From the NCBI RefSeq assembly GCF_964355755.1, contig NC_092672.1:7628001-7688000 (forward strand): 60,000 nucleotides of DNA, given 5' to 3'. The notes beneath the pieces are model-generated. The model was not told the origin of the DNA, searched no databases, and saw only the letters and a list, made by a program, of their open reading frames with translations. This DNA comes from Antedon mediterranea (Eukaryota > Echinodermata > Crinoidea > Comatulida > Antedonidae). A program made the translations under genes and the position numbers. Of this stretch, positions 37,101 to 48,110 are shown one piece after another. Numbering within the stretch: position 1 is the stretch's first letter; every line of letters starts with the position of its first letter.

Positions 37101-38035
37101 CACTGTGTTCTTCAAGAAATTTGTTTCAAAAGACTGAGAACACGTTCAGTCATGACGTGGTTGTGACAGTGTCAAGAACACTGTGTTCTTCAAGATATTT
37201 GTTTCAAAAGACTGAGAACACGTTCAGCCATGACGTTGTTGTGACAGTGTCAAGAACACTGTATTCTTCAGGACATTTGTTTCAAGGGACTGAGAACACG
37301 TTCAGCCATGACGTGGTTGTGACAGTGTCAAGAACACTGTGTTCATCAAGACATTTGTTTCAAGAAACTGAGAACACGTTCAGTCATGACGTGGTGGTGA
37401 CAGTGTCAATACTGTATTCTTCAGGACATTTGTTTCAAGAGACTGAGAACACGTTCAGCCATGAGGTGGTTGTGACAGTGTCAAGAACACTGTATTCTTC
37501 AGGACATTTGTTTCAAGAGACTGAGAACACGTTCAGCCATGACGTGGTTGTGACAGTGTCAAGAACACTGTATTCTTCAGGACATTTGTTTCAAGAGACT
37601 GAGAACACGTTCAGCCATGACGTGGTTGTGACAGTGTCAAGAACACTGTGTTCATCAAGACATTTGTTTCAAGAGACTGAGAACACGTTCAGACATGCCG
37701 TGGTTGTGACAGTGTCAAGAACACTGTATTATTCAGGACATTTGTTTCAAGAGACTGAGAACACGTTCAGCCATGACGTGGTTGTGACAGTGTCAAGAAG
37801 ACTGTGTTCATCAAGACATTTGTTTCAAGAGACTGAGAATATGTTTAGTGACAACTGACAACGCTAAATCACTTGTTGTCAGTTATCAATAACAAACTGA
37901 AGGAAGTCCATTTCTGCGTGGTAATGTTAATGCCTGTTAAGATAGCTGCTCAATAGATTAGTTGAACTTACCAAAAGAAAAGTAATTTAAGTTGATGACA
38001 AAAGACAGAACTGCTTTCAACAAAACACGTTTCAT
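25149..38035 (-). CDS. Gene 3: adhesion GPCR with two CUB domains and Thr-rich stalk
   Basis: Sixteen exons with consistent phases: 38035-37972 (signal peptide), 34771-34436 and 32739-32404 (CUB), 32161-31760 (stalk), 31369-31268, 30945-30876, 30556-30448, 30359-30280 (GAIN), 29781-29670 (GPS, CKCNHMTSF), 29181-29081 (TM1), 28839-28734 (TM2), 28030-27810 (TM3-4), 27537-27474, 27021-26921, 26352-26184 (TM6-7) and 25265-25149 (tail ending NSSYHR). Total 2490 nt, 829 aa plus stop, with no interruption seen. Both CUB domains have lost the cysteines that gene 2 retains (YP for CP, GYDYV for CHDYV). No MAM exon is present. Intron 1 holds the 78-bp minisatellite; intron 2 holds a stalk-derived minisatellite and an RT fragment. 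Expected role: cell-surface receptor with autoproteolytic GPS and tethered agonist; ligand unknown. Confidence 0.88.
25405..25838 (+). mobile_element. LINE 3' end fragment
   Basis: A short plus-strand frame carries KDPTHLLHYCYN...GIGLRPPKANLCRTRKSF, like the extreme C-terminus of non-LTR retrotransposon proteins (LRxP...SFxxxG). It is followed by an AT-rich 3' UTR ending in CTTGAATCTTGAATC repeats. It lies between the TM6-7 and tail exons of gene 3 and is duplicated at 58166-58590. Confidence 0.55.
25845..26118. repeat. Unclassified interspersed repeat ending in AAATTGAAATGAAATG
   Basis: A pyrimidine-rich block (CTCTCTCTCCCCTAAGG) followed by an AT-rich part with a LINE-like ATTGAAATGAAATG tail, next to the preceding LINE fragment. 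Repeated at about 58596-58880. Probably another truncated retroelement. Confidence 0.4.
26540..26688. mobile_element. MITE family M1, copy 3
   Basis: Same ends and length as 878-1026 and at the orthologous intron position of gene 3, so it was present before the two genes duplicated. The matching stretch is deleted in gene 5. Confidence 0.75.
31760..32161 (-). repeat. Coding Thr-rich stalk repeat of gene 3
   Basis: A single 402-nt phase 1-1 exon of roughly nine-residue units around TTNPATTDI. More regular than the stalk of gene 2, suggesting recent unit turnover. Overlapping frames on the plus strand come from the repeat and are not genes. Confidence 0.8.
32370..33135. repeat. CUB-exon tandem duplication, unit 1
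   Basis: The CUB exon plus about 400 bp of upstream intron is repeated at 34410-35165, including the unique intron stretch around GAAAGAATT.TTTACT. The event doubled the CUB domain of gene 3. Confidence 0.8.
33148..33330. repeat. Interspersed repeat R2, copy 1
   Basis: ATGCTCTAAATTGATCAAAACGT to TCTGTACAGAAAGAAATA-type ends. A second copy is at about 38700-38890. No reading frame; A-rich 3' end suggests a retroelement tail. Confidence 0.55.
33330..34040. repeat. Minisatellite derived from the stalk exon
   Basis: About 55-62-bp units of GTAGTATCAGGATTAGTATAGTAATACTATCAGTAGTAGCAGGATTAGTATCG type. On the minus strand pieces read TNPDTTDTNPATTD, the stalk vocabulary of gene 3, but the unit length is not a multiple of three and stops are frequent. 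It lies in the intron between the two CUB exons of gene 3, so it is best read as a dead duplicated stalk exon that expanded. Confidence 0.7.
34060..34410 (+). mobile_element. Reverse transcriptase fragment of a non-LTR element
   Basis: The plus strand encodes RT finger/palm sequence: TCHYLVRLIHDLCSAVDK, LTDFTKAFDLIEH (palm Asp motif), then after a frameshift near 34310 LKGGVPMRTKLGPIGF. The canonical GVPQGT is changed to GVPMRT. It is truncated at both ends and dead. It abuts the CUB exon of gene 3. Confidence 0.8.
34410..35165. repeat. CUB-exon tandem duplication, unit 2
   Basis: Copy of 32370-33135 containing the CUB exon 34771-34436. The protein sequences of the two CUB domains are closely similar. 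Confidence 0.8.
35180..37855. repeat. 78-bp minisatellite, about 34 units
   Basis: Units of 78 bp running from ACTGAGAACACGTTCAGCC through TTGTGACAGTGTCAAGAACA to CATTTGTTTCAA. Because 78 is divisible by three, long plus-strand frames (433, 69 and 259 codons) appear; they end only where a unit variant has TTTCAATAAAC. It lies in intron 1 of gene 3, on the opposite strand to the gene, and is judged non-coding. Each unit contains AGAACACTGTGTTCT or its one-base variant AGAACACTGTATTCT. Confidence 0.92.
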
Positions 38036-40348
38036 GATGACGTTGACATGATATCAAGAAATACAGTACTCTGTGTATCGTATTTCTTCCAAATGATTCA
38101 AACAATTATAATCGTAACAACATTTTCTCTGTTAATATTCTACAGATTTAACTTATTTAAGCAACTTATTAAGTAGTTAATGATGACAAAATTACACATT
38201 AGTGAAAGTGCCAAGATTGAATATTACATCTTAGTGAACGCAATATAATCATTATTATGGCTTTTAGTCTTCTCCGTCACTATAGAAAGAACATTAAATT
38301 TAAAAAGTAAATAACATGGTATATTGATTTTATGATATATTTATATTATTAAGTTAGAAAGTCATCAATGCTCTACAGTAGACCTACTAAAATGAGGAAA
38401 TAAATACAAAACATACACAGCTAAGTAACAATATTGTAAAGTGCTATGATTGTATATTACCTCATCTTAATAAACTCAACACTGTTATTAATATTAGATT
38501 TTAATATATCGTTACTATGGAAAGGAAATTCAAGTGGTAATATTTACTTTTAATATTAGTCTAAAAGTCATCACCAATACTTATATTGAAAATACGTGCT
38601 CGTATAGCACTATTTCAAGTTATTTTAATGTACTAAGGAAGGTTAGTAGAATGCGATTTGCACCAAAAAAATCGTATTGATGCGCAATCATTTTCTGAAA
38701 CACGAGAATGGCATAATCCATGCTCTAAATTGATCAAAACGTAATTTTAAGCATTTTTGTGATTTAGAGTGATCACACTGGAAAGCTAATTAGGAAAAAA
38801 TTAAATTATTTGAAAAATATTGTAACATTTTTGTGATCATTGTCATTTATCTTTTTGAGACACATCTGTACAGAAAGAAATAAAGAAGAATAATAATAAT
38901 AAAATGTCATACATAAGTATAGGTGATTTAATTTAAATTATCACCTTATAAGTTGTTGACGATGTTATTTGGAATGTCGACCAAAAACACCAATGGTTTC
39001 AGCAGCTGAAAGAACGAGTGAACAACTAAATACAACGATGTCACTTTATTTTCAAATAGACACATTTACAGTAGAACAATTTTGAAATAAAATAGACTAT
39101 ATTACATGTGTGCTACTATTATTGTATAGTTTGCACTACTGAGAAAGTACCAGTATGTAGACTAGAACCTGTATTATGTAAGACTTACCTTGTCTTTGAG
39201 GTTGAAAGCTACGTTAGGCCTAGAATGTCCGTCGTCTTCATGAACACTAATTTCTTTTCGATCTGGTTGACATAATTTGTTATTGCAGAATTACTAAAAC
39301 TGTAATACCAATGTATATGTATAGAAATACTGCGATTATTGCGTACATGTACGGGTATTGATTGATTGAGTGATTATTTGGATCAACCTATTGGAAAATG
39401 TACGACAAAGCTTTCAAAACAATGACACGTGACAAGTAATACTTGTTTTTAAAAGCATTGCCGGCCGTCAGACGTGATTTATTTTATTAACAATATACTA
39501 CTGAAAAAATAAATGAAAACTAAGTAATATTAAATATTAAGTGCAACAAATTATACGTAGATTAATGATTGATTTAAATTAAAATGATTCTGTACAAGGT
39601 TTGACCTAACACGTGATCACTTACTATGCAAATAGCGATTTAATTAAATGTTTTATGAACTTGCTTACAAGTAATTCTACAAATATTAAAGTAATACAAT
39701 TAATTAAAAACCATCATTTCAAATCATTGTACAGAAGTATAATTGATTACAATTTAATATTATTATATAGAAAAACATACGATAAACCTAAACTATAATA
39801 TACTCTAAGACATTTTCTTTGGGAGTTAAACAAAGTAAAATTTGGTGAAACTAACCGACGTTTCGTGAACACTCGGTTTACATTTTGTGCTGTTCTAATG
39901 AAGAAACGCCGACTAACCGTTTCAATATAAAGTATATAAACATCACAATTTACACAATTATTTTTTTAAAGAAAGTATGCACTCTAACATGGAAATTATA
40001 TTTACTTAAATTCTGCATAATTGTTGTATAATTGTTATAATATTGTATGAGGCAGCGAATGCTGTAATGATATTAAAAGATTTATACAGACTTTGCGACC
40101 AGAAATCACATTAAATTAATAATTTTATTCATTTTGCCAAGATAGATCTTAGGTATAACCACACCATATTCAATTCAGAATGAAGTATCTAGTTTATGCA
40201 TGGCAACTCAATCTCAAACTTTAAATCTATCTATACAGTATGTACATATATATGGACATAATATTATTGCTTTAATGATAGAATATACTTTTAAAGCATT
40301 TTTTTCCTAATTTGAGACTTATAAACGCTAAATTCTAATCGGATTTTC
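38036..40348. other. Intergenic between gene 3 and gene 4
   Basis: No exon recognised. About 38040-39560 is a diverged relative of the upstream region of gene 2 (for example the block around TTGCCTTTGAGGTTGAAAGCTGC and its matches at 39180-39230). It contains repeat R2 at 38700-38890. 39800-40340 holds nothing recognisable. Confidence 0.5.
38700..38890. repeat. Interspersed repeat R2, copy 2
   Basis: Matches 33148-33330 from CATGCTCTAAATTGATCAAA to CTGTACAGAAAGAAATAAAG and ends in AAT triplets. Confidence 0.55.
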
Positions 40349-40961
40349 TTAATCCTCCTCATTAGTTTGTGTCGATTGACATGTAGGTATTTCATATTGA
40401 TTAGGTATCTGTGATTCCAGGTGGTCTGGTGCGCAGGACATCGTGGTACTAGGTGTAGGAGTCAAAACGTCGTTAGGTTGTATGGATGTTTCATATCAGT
40501 TTTTCTTTGTGTAGATACACAGCTCATACTTGTTGCATGCGGTGTCTTTTGCTGAACATGTCATTTTACATTCCTAATAGAAAAGAACACAAAAAACAAT
40601 TTAGTATTAATTTGTAAATGTGTATATTATTCGTTACCGTGCATAAGACAAAAATATACTAATAAAAAATAATAGAAACAGATATACATACCATTTCTGC
40701 GTTAGACTCCATTTGTAAGTAATCATTTTTCGTCGCATTCTCTAACAAAGTATCTAATTCATTGAACAGAATGTCAAAGGTCGGTCGTTTATCAGGAGAT
40801 TTCTTCCAACATCTCTTCATTATAGAATACCTGTAAAAAAGTAATATATTTCGTTTTTGAAGAATTTAACAATGACTAAGTCTACCGTTTAATTCTTTTA
40901 AAGTAAATAAATAAAACTATGATAACTCAGGTTTTACTTAACAAGGCCATATAGATGGCTG

Positions 40962-41700
40962 CAGTCGCGTGCTCATTAGTGTTTACCGACCGACTGACCA
41001 ACCTAACCAACTGACCGAAATTACTGAACATGTTTAAAAATGTTGAAATGTTTAAAAACATTTATATTTTTTTTAATCTACACGTGCGTAGCCTGTCACT
41101 TTTGACGTGCTCGTTTAACGTAATTTCGAGTTAAAAAGTAAGTCAAGAAAACAGAAATTGGGCAAAAAGAGTGCGCAATAACATTTAACGCGCAGTGCGC
41201 GCGCAAAAATCTGCGCACTCATGGCAATTTTGTAAACGCTTAAAATTGCCTGAAACATACTCTTATTTCATCGAAAATGAATTTTGAAAATTTTAAGCGC
41301 GCGTACGCATGCGTTACATGTGCTACGCACGTAACGTAATTGTATTGCCAAATGATGATTTATGCCCTGAAATTTATGAGTACCAAATTTTATTTAATTG
41401 TGATTCATGGTTGTGAAGATATGATTACAAACGTGATTTCGTTAAATCGTACGTAGACCGCGTAATTTTTTACTGGGCACCGTGAAAACATAACCACATC
41501 GATTCCTGGCCATAAGGAATATACTGTGAAAAATTGACTTAGCTAGATTAAACTGATATCAAGATAAGGTCAGAAAGCAATAAAACGCATAGTGATACCG
41601 GACCGACAGACAGACCGACAGACCGACCGACAGACGGACTGACCGACAGACCGACCGACCGACATAGTGAACTATAGAGTCACGTCCACGCGACTAAAAA
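40962..41700. repeat. Composite element R1 with CGAC/CAGA arrays, copy 3
   Basis: Begins GCAGTCGCGTGCTC and ends CCACGCGACTAAAAA in inverted orientation. Contains a short CCGACC block, the R1 core (41080-41540) and a CGAC/CAGA array (41600-41662). Located in the intron before the penultimate kinase exon of gene 4. Confidence 0.75.
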
Positions 41701-42639
41701 CATTGAACGAGCTAAATTCTACATCGAATCACAAGTATATTTTTACAAATGGATCAAAATAATATTTTGAATACGTTAAATCATAAATTAAACTCTAATT
41801 TTATTTTAAACATATTAAACAAAATATGAGTACATAGGCTAGTAATGCTTATAAACAAGTCACCTTTTAATTATGTACATACTTTATTTAAACTATTATT
41901 TTGTTCCTATATTAAACGCAGTGATAGACACCGATTTAATGTAATTACGTTGCTTACACTTGGTGGGGACAGTTGCCTGGCCGTGCCATTCGGTAACCTT
42001 GTTGCAGTTTCTTCGGAAGCATTTCTATGAGAACATCCGGATATGGAACTTTTCCATAGGTAAATATTTCGTACAAAACAACACCAAAAGACCACCTGAA
42101 TTTCACAATAAACAATATTCATTTATAATCACTAAAAAATGAACAAACTTCCTGCTACAATTCCCATAAAAACATGGTTTTTCAGTGGTGTGAAATGTGC
42201 TTAAAGGTTTTGTGTGTATTTGATGTACGATATTAATATATAGTAATAATACCTGTAGATCAGATGCTATAATAATACCACGAATTAACCATGGCACTAT
42301 ACATTTAATTTTATAGCTTCATGAAAAAACTTACACGTCACTTTCTGATGACATCCGTTTTTCAAATATTGTTTCCAAGCTATACCATTTTACGGGTATC
42401 TCACCGTCGGATAGTTTGATGTAACCTCTCTCAAATACGTCTTGTCCCAGCCCAAAATCAGCAACTTTTGCAATCAGTTTTTCTCCAACTAGAATGTTTC
42501 TTGCAGCTAAATCACCGTGAACTATTTTGTTTGCAGCGACATAGTCCTAAAAATACAATTGGAAGCCTCACATTTTTATTATTAAAATAATTATATAATT
42601 ATGCAAGTAGAAAAATAACTTGTGTTTATATTGTGTTCT

Positions 42640-44765
42640 TGAGATGTGTAGAATACAAGTAAGCGTCAAGCTCAGGCGGCGTTTGTAAGGCACTCATGAC
42701 TCCAATTCAATATAAACATTGTTTAATTTACAATATTAAAAATAGCAATAATAAATAACTAAATTACAAGTACATTACAACATATAAAAATGACATTAAC
42801 ATATTTAAAGCATAAATGATAAAATATTATTTAAAAATTAGGATGACTATAGCGAGGCATTTAATAAAAAGGCAAATTGCCTTAAAATGTAAATGTGACA
42901 TGTTTCCAGAAACTATTCTCATCATCAGAACAGTAAACAACGCCTAGAGTGCTTATATACCAGTAAGACATGTTGTATGTAAATAAGTAAGTAATTAACA
43001 TAATAAAACAACAGGGAATGTAGGCAACAACCAATAATATGGCAAGTGTGACGCCTAAATTATAGATTTGTTTGTTCAAGGAAGGTTTAATCCACGAGAT
43101 GTGGAGGGCTTCCTTGACCTTAAGTTTGAAAGCTGAATCTGCAGAATCCAGAACGGTGAAGCAATCCGCATTAGTGAGGGCCTTACACCGTTCTGAATCC
43201 TGCAGATGTTGAAAAATGTGAGAAGCATTGTCCCTGAAATGTTCACGCACCCGCATTGATAACCGTCTATTGGTTTCACCAATATACATGGAATTACATC
43301 CCATACATTTAAATTTATAAACAACACGAGAGCGGAACACATCAGGGACAGGGTCCTTAAGACTACACAAGTTTGAAATTTTGAATGATTTGAAAGCTAA
43401 TTTAATATTAATACCTTTGTAATATTTACGTGTAATTTTGTCGATTCTTTGTTGTGTGCATTTGGCAAACTGTAAGTAAGGTAATTTAAAATAAAGAACA
43501 TTGTTTTGTTCAATAATGGACTCAACTGACGCAACATTGCAAGGAGTGAAAAATATTATTAAGATATCTGTAAATATTGTCATTAATTATTCTGAATGGA
43601 AAACAGTTTTTACTTAAAATGGTTTTAAGAGTTGAAATGTCATTGTTAAAGCTAGAACAGGAATTATTCAATTTATAAACTCTATCAATCAAAGTAAGCC
43701 CAATTTTGTAAGAAAAGGAAGTGAAACTGTTAAAATTAGTGAGGAGACCCGTTAAGGTAGGCTTTCTGAAGACCGAAGTTACCACAGAAGAACCATTATT
43801 GTTTAACATTATATCTAAAAATGGAAGACAATGGTAAATCTCATATTCAATTGTGAACTTTATGTTGGTGTGCTGATCGTTAATATAGTCAAAGAAAGTA
43901 TTTGCATCATCTTTTGTATTGAATAAACAAAAAATGTCATAACGACGGTAAAACATGACCGAAGCTTGTGAGAAGTTCTTTAACCATGTTTGTTCATGAT
44001 GACCAATACATAAATTGGCTAAAACAGGTGCAAGTGGGGATCTCATTGACACACCTATTTGATCATAAATATCACCATTGAATATAAAATTGTTTTTTTC
44101 CGTAGCAAATAAAAACAATTAATTTGCGTAAATCGCTTTTGTTTAAGCTCATATTATAATTGACATCATTAGTGATATAGTCAACAGCAATGTCAATGCA
44201 TTCAAACAGGGGGATGTTCGTGAACAAACTAACCACATCAAATGACACCATACATTTGTGCGAAGTGTCAACATGTTGGATTTCCTTCACAAATGGCCAC
44301 ATATTGATTAGGTAATACCGGAATAAGTAATTCGCATAAAAATGTCACCAGATTATAATTGACAGCGCCAATAGAAGAAACTATTAGTCGAAATTTAGGT
44401 GTGGAATTGGGAGGACGGATTTTGTGTATCTTGGGCAAGCCATACATCCTAGCGGGTTGTGAACCATTGGGATACATTTTCTTATAAATTACTTGATCAA
44501 TTTTCCCATTACTTTTTAATTGTCTCTCTCTGGTGATCGTGGGATCATTGTGAATTAAACAAAATTTAGTCGAGTCCTTTAGAATCTCCAACATACCATT
44601 GACGTAATCAACACGATTTAGAATAACAACCCCATTTCCTTTGTCAGGTTTTATGATGATAATATCTTTGTTCTTGCGAAGGTCTTGCAATACTTTACAT
44701 CTCTTTAGATCCGTACGTGTTGGACGAAACGATGAGACGTATTTTAAAAAAGTGTGCTGTAAAAC
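42640..44765 (-). mobile_element. Penelope-like retroelement, inactive
   Basis: Minus-strand frames in order: 44690-44268 (IIIKPDKGNGVVILN, ARMYGLPKIHK), 44302-44072 (VSFDVVSLFTNIPL), 44118-43522 (SPLAPVLANL, then FTIEYE, LPFLDIML, VFRKPT) and 43583-42882 with a GIY-YIG endonuclease signature (VYKFKCMGCNSMYIGET and an EH motif). This RT plus C-terminal GIY-YIG order is diagnostic of Penelope-like elements. At least two frameshifts separate the frames, and the RT active-site Asp pair is missing (YRRYDIF where RYVDDIF is expected). Inserted in the intron before the catalytic-loop exon of gene 4. Exact ends are not resolved. Confidence 0.88.
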
Positions 44766-44929
44766 ATGAGTTTATAGGCCTATATTGTATATAATAACAT
44801 TTTTTGTTTTATCTTACTAATTATTACAATCTCGGCTCAGTATACCAGGAGTCCTCAACCAGGAGCCATGGTTCCTCAGACCACCCCAAAAAAGAAACAA
44901 AAAACTGATATGACAAACAGGAGGCACAG

Positions 44930-45170
44930 ACTGAATCACCATGTATGTGATAATCCGTAGTTGATAATGACATTTTCAGATCTAGTAGTTTGAGTGAAAG
45001 CTATGGAGAATGATTTATTGTTGTGTCTGCGGTTATATTTATGTTTGACTTGTGGTAGGAGAAAGTGATTCAGCCGGTTCTCCCCAGACTTCAGTTTTGT
45101 GAAGTACTTTCTTCTCATCTCCAGAAGTCGGTCCTTGAGATAGGGTAGCCTAAGGAACTCCTTAGCCTGC
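44930..45170 (-). mobile_element. LINE C-terminal fragment
   Basis: The minus strand reads LPYLKDRLLEMRRKYF followed by HFLLPQVKHKYNRRHN, resembling the last part of non-LTR retrotransposon proteins (hydrophobic block then YNLRxR). Adjacent to the Penelope element. Assignment rests on motif shape only. Confidence 0.45.
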
Positions 45171-45648
45171 TATACTTATACAGAAAAAAGAATAAGTTCA
45201 TTTGAAACTTATGGTGATAAGAAAACAACTGCGTGATCGTTCGTTCTAAGCTTGATGATGCATTACAGTATTCAACACTTATAATAACATGTGTTAAAAC
45301 ACAATATTTAAAAAAGAAAAATTTCATCAGCAGCTTGAATATACTTACCAATCCAGATGCAATTTGTCTGGCTAAACTATATAGTTCTGCAAGTCCAATA
45401 TTGAAGGTTGGGTCAGTGAATTCATCTTCTTTCTTCATCTAGTATCGATAAGCAAAAAGAAACAAAATACTTGAAACACATAAATAAAAGACGTATCATT
45501 ATATAACGTTATGACTGTGGTAAAAAAAAACCTATATCCACCCCAATTCGGTACGTTTATTTTATGCTCTTAGTAGGATTCTAAATAAACTATCGCATAA
45601 CACGATTATAACTTGATATAACCTACATCTGTAATGTTGATACATAAA

Positions 45649-45963
45649 GAGTGAGTGAGTGGCCGAGCGGTTAAGACAGTGGAACCGTAATTACGTAGCC
45701 ATAACATCGGCAGGGGTTCAAGCTCACTCACTCCATGGTTCTGGTGGTAGAACGAGTCTTCTCGGATAAGGACTATATATACTATATGTACACTTCTAGC
45801 TCGTGTGCACTTTAAAGAACCTAGTACATCTTTCGAGACGAGTAGGGGGTTACCCCGGTGTATTAGTACATCACAGCCACTGATCACCAACTGGGCCCTC
45901 TGGGAGACCAGTCTTTGACTGAAGAGGTTACCCAGTATAAATATAAATTTCAATTCAATTCAA
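45649..45963 (+). mobile_element. tRNA-derived SINE, full length
   Basis: The head GTGGCCGAGCGGTTAAGACA (A box of Leu/Ser-tRNA type) and GGGGTTCAAGC (B box) are followed by a body with TTTAAAGAACCTAGTACATC, GAGTAGGGGGTTACCCCGG and TCTGGGAGACC, and an (AATTC)n tail. The order head, conserved body, short-repeat tail is that of a tRNA-derived SINE. It lies in a kinase intron of gene 4. A minus-strand frame across it is not a gene. Confidence 0.8.
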
Positions 45964-46509
45964 AGCAGAGCATTCTACTAAAGTGTCGCAGAACATAAAT
46001 CAACCTAAACACTTTCTAGATCCTGGTCACAGGTCTACATCTCCCATAATACACACATACCTGCTCTGAGGCTCGTAAGAAGTGAAGCATGCTGCCATAT
46101 ATCATGTATTCAGTAATAAGTAACAGTGGATTGTCAGTTGTCTTACATTTTAATACGCTAAGAACATTTTGGTGATTTCCTTCGTTGGATCATCAAGTCA
46201 ATTTCATTTTTAAAGTTTTCCTTCTCTCCAGCCGATGACATGTCTAAAATAATTTATATTACAAGATTGTAAAAGAATACTTTGGTTAATATGTAGCCTA
46301 TTGTAATAATGTTTTGAATAAGTAATAACAAATGATATCTGTAACATTCTCCTACATAAGATGTCTCCGGAAATATATATATCGATAAATATATAATCAT
46401 TAAACCACTTGGCTTTCATGGTATAGTTTAAACACGATTGGATAGCGATTGTTACTTTAAGATTGCTCGCCGGTTTTTGAAAATTCTGTCCTATCTGTTA
46501 ACACTGCAG

Positions 46510-46625
46510 AGCTGAAAATAATACTAAAAAGTGTTCCAGATATGGGACCGTGGTCCGGATTGCCTCCAAAATGTAATGGAGAGGGAAACAGACAAACAGA
46601 CAGACAAACAGACATACGCGATCAA
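46510..46625. repeat. Interspersed repeat with ACAGACAAACAG tail
   Basis: GGACCGTGGTCCGGATTGCC followed by TCCAAAATGTAATGG and an array of CAGACAAA units. The pattern recurs in many invertebrate genomes as a short repeat; the family is not assigned. Confidence 0.45.
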
Positions 46626-47599
46626 TCGTTGTTGATATAAAATATTTCACTGATTGTATTTGATTAGAAAGATTACGCACCTAGTGGCGTCTTTACAGCG
46701 ACTTCAACATCAGAGTGTTTTGCTACTCCTTTTAAAGTACATGAAAACACTTTCCCAAACCGACCTCCTCCAATCAAGACGCGATTATCCCAATCAAGAT
46801 GCTCATTACTCTTTAACTCATGACCTTTGAACTTAATATCCGGTTCAATTCGTGGAATTATTAACTCTATATTCCCTTTAATTATGAAAAAAGTAGTAAT
46901 TAAACAACATTGTATTATGGTATGGTATATTTTACAGTTTAATGCAATTTACAAACGTTAGCATTAAATGTTGATTGATTTAAATAAGAAAATAATATAA
47001 TATGACAGAAAATTGAAAAATTACCTATTTTGGTATTTGCAGTATGATGTTTATTTTTACATCGTAGTGCTGAAAAAAATATCAAAACAGCTAAACACAC
47101 AGAGGTAATAACGATACCGACCAAGAGAGCAGGATCAATGCTTGTCTGTGGAGTTGATAATGACGTTAGTATGGTAGCATATGGATCCGTTGTGTCAGTG
47201 AAACTGCCAACAGTTGATGTTAGATAATCTAGGCCTATAGAATTATAAAACAGTTATCATTAGGATTAGGTGTTTCTGTATAGTAAGATTATTTGAGCAA
47301 AAACATATTACAATACAAATACAAAAGAGAAAAACGAGCACAGATAAAGGATGCACTCTGTTGAATATAATTGTCTACAACCAACAGGAAACAATCCTAT
47401 TTTAAAAATTCAGGTGGCTAAATGATGACGTCATAGAATGTTCATGTAAAGTATGTTCATGAAGTCATATCTACAACTCATTGGCTTCCATAATAAGTTA
47501 ATAACAAATAAGGTTTACCGTTTATTTTGAGGTATAAGACATTCAAAATAGGTATGTTTTTACAAAAATTAATTTTGTATTATACTGCCCATTGAATTG

Positions 47600-48110
47600 G
47601 AAAATTTTTAGTGCACATATGTCGTTATTGGACATGGAAATGAAAGCAAGTTATCACGTAGGGTATGAAGAACAAAATTAAGTTTTATTAGAGAGGATGC
47701 AACAGCAAAAAAAAGAGAATCCACCGAAGTCTCACTCCGGCTATAGGGAACAGATAGCAATGATTTGACAGAGGGGCCAAGGCGACGAGATGGAACGTAT
47801 TGAGGAGGAATTGGTGATACAAGATGGACGGGAAAAGATAAAGCATCTTCAAGGATCTTGAAAATCATACGCTGTTTGATGGGGAGCCAATGAAGGTCGA
47901 TGACAACCGGAGTGATATGATGACGGCGTGGTGTAAGTGTACACACACAGGCAGCAGGCTTTTTGGAGCCGGAGAAGTTTAAGAGAAAAGTGTAGTACAA
48001 AATATGAACTTGGTTGAAGAAAAAACAAGGTGATCCTTGACAATCACATGGTAATTCGGATAACCTATGATATAGTTTAAAAGACAATTACAATAGGTTA
48101 TCTCCCCAAT
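47600..48110 (-). mobile_element. LINE 3' end (CR1/L2-like), 5'-truncated
   Basis: A minus-strand frame of 159 codons (48087-47608) carries HHITPVVIDLHWLPIKQRM followed by a block of PSRRLGPS and SVPYSRSET, the usual LINE C-terminal signature HITP.L..LHWLPV..RI. RT core absent. Located in the intron between the TM and HYR exons of gene 4. Confidence 0.75.

Noticed and set aside
35363-37858. Long plus-strand reading frames (433, 69 and 259 codons) of 26-residue repeats
   Set aside because: They follow automatically from a 78-bp tandem unit without stops, lie antisense in an intron of gene 3, and end wherever one unit variant carries TAA. No signal peptide, splice context or composition supports a protein.
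39880-39945. Possible retroelement end with CGTTTCGTGAACACTCGG and GAAGAAACGCCGAC
   Set aside because: Suggestive words only; no adjacent coding remains, target duplication or second copy in the window.
42895-42945. Hammerhead ribozyme in the Penelope-like element
   Set aside because: The minus strand has CTGATGA and GAAAC with the right spacing, but helix II is only about four pairs with poor closure and helices I and III are not evident. The stretch is also the end of the reading frame.
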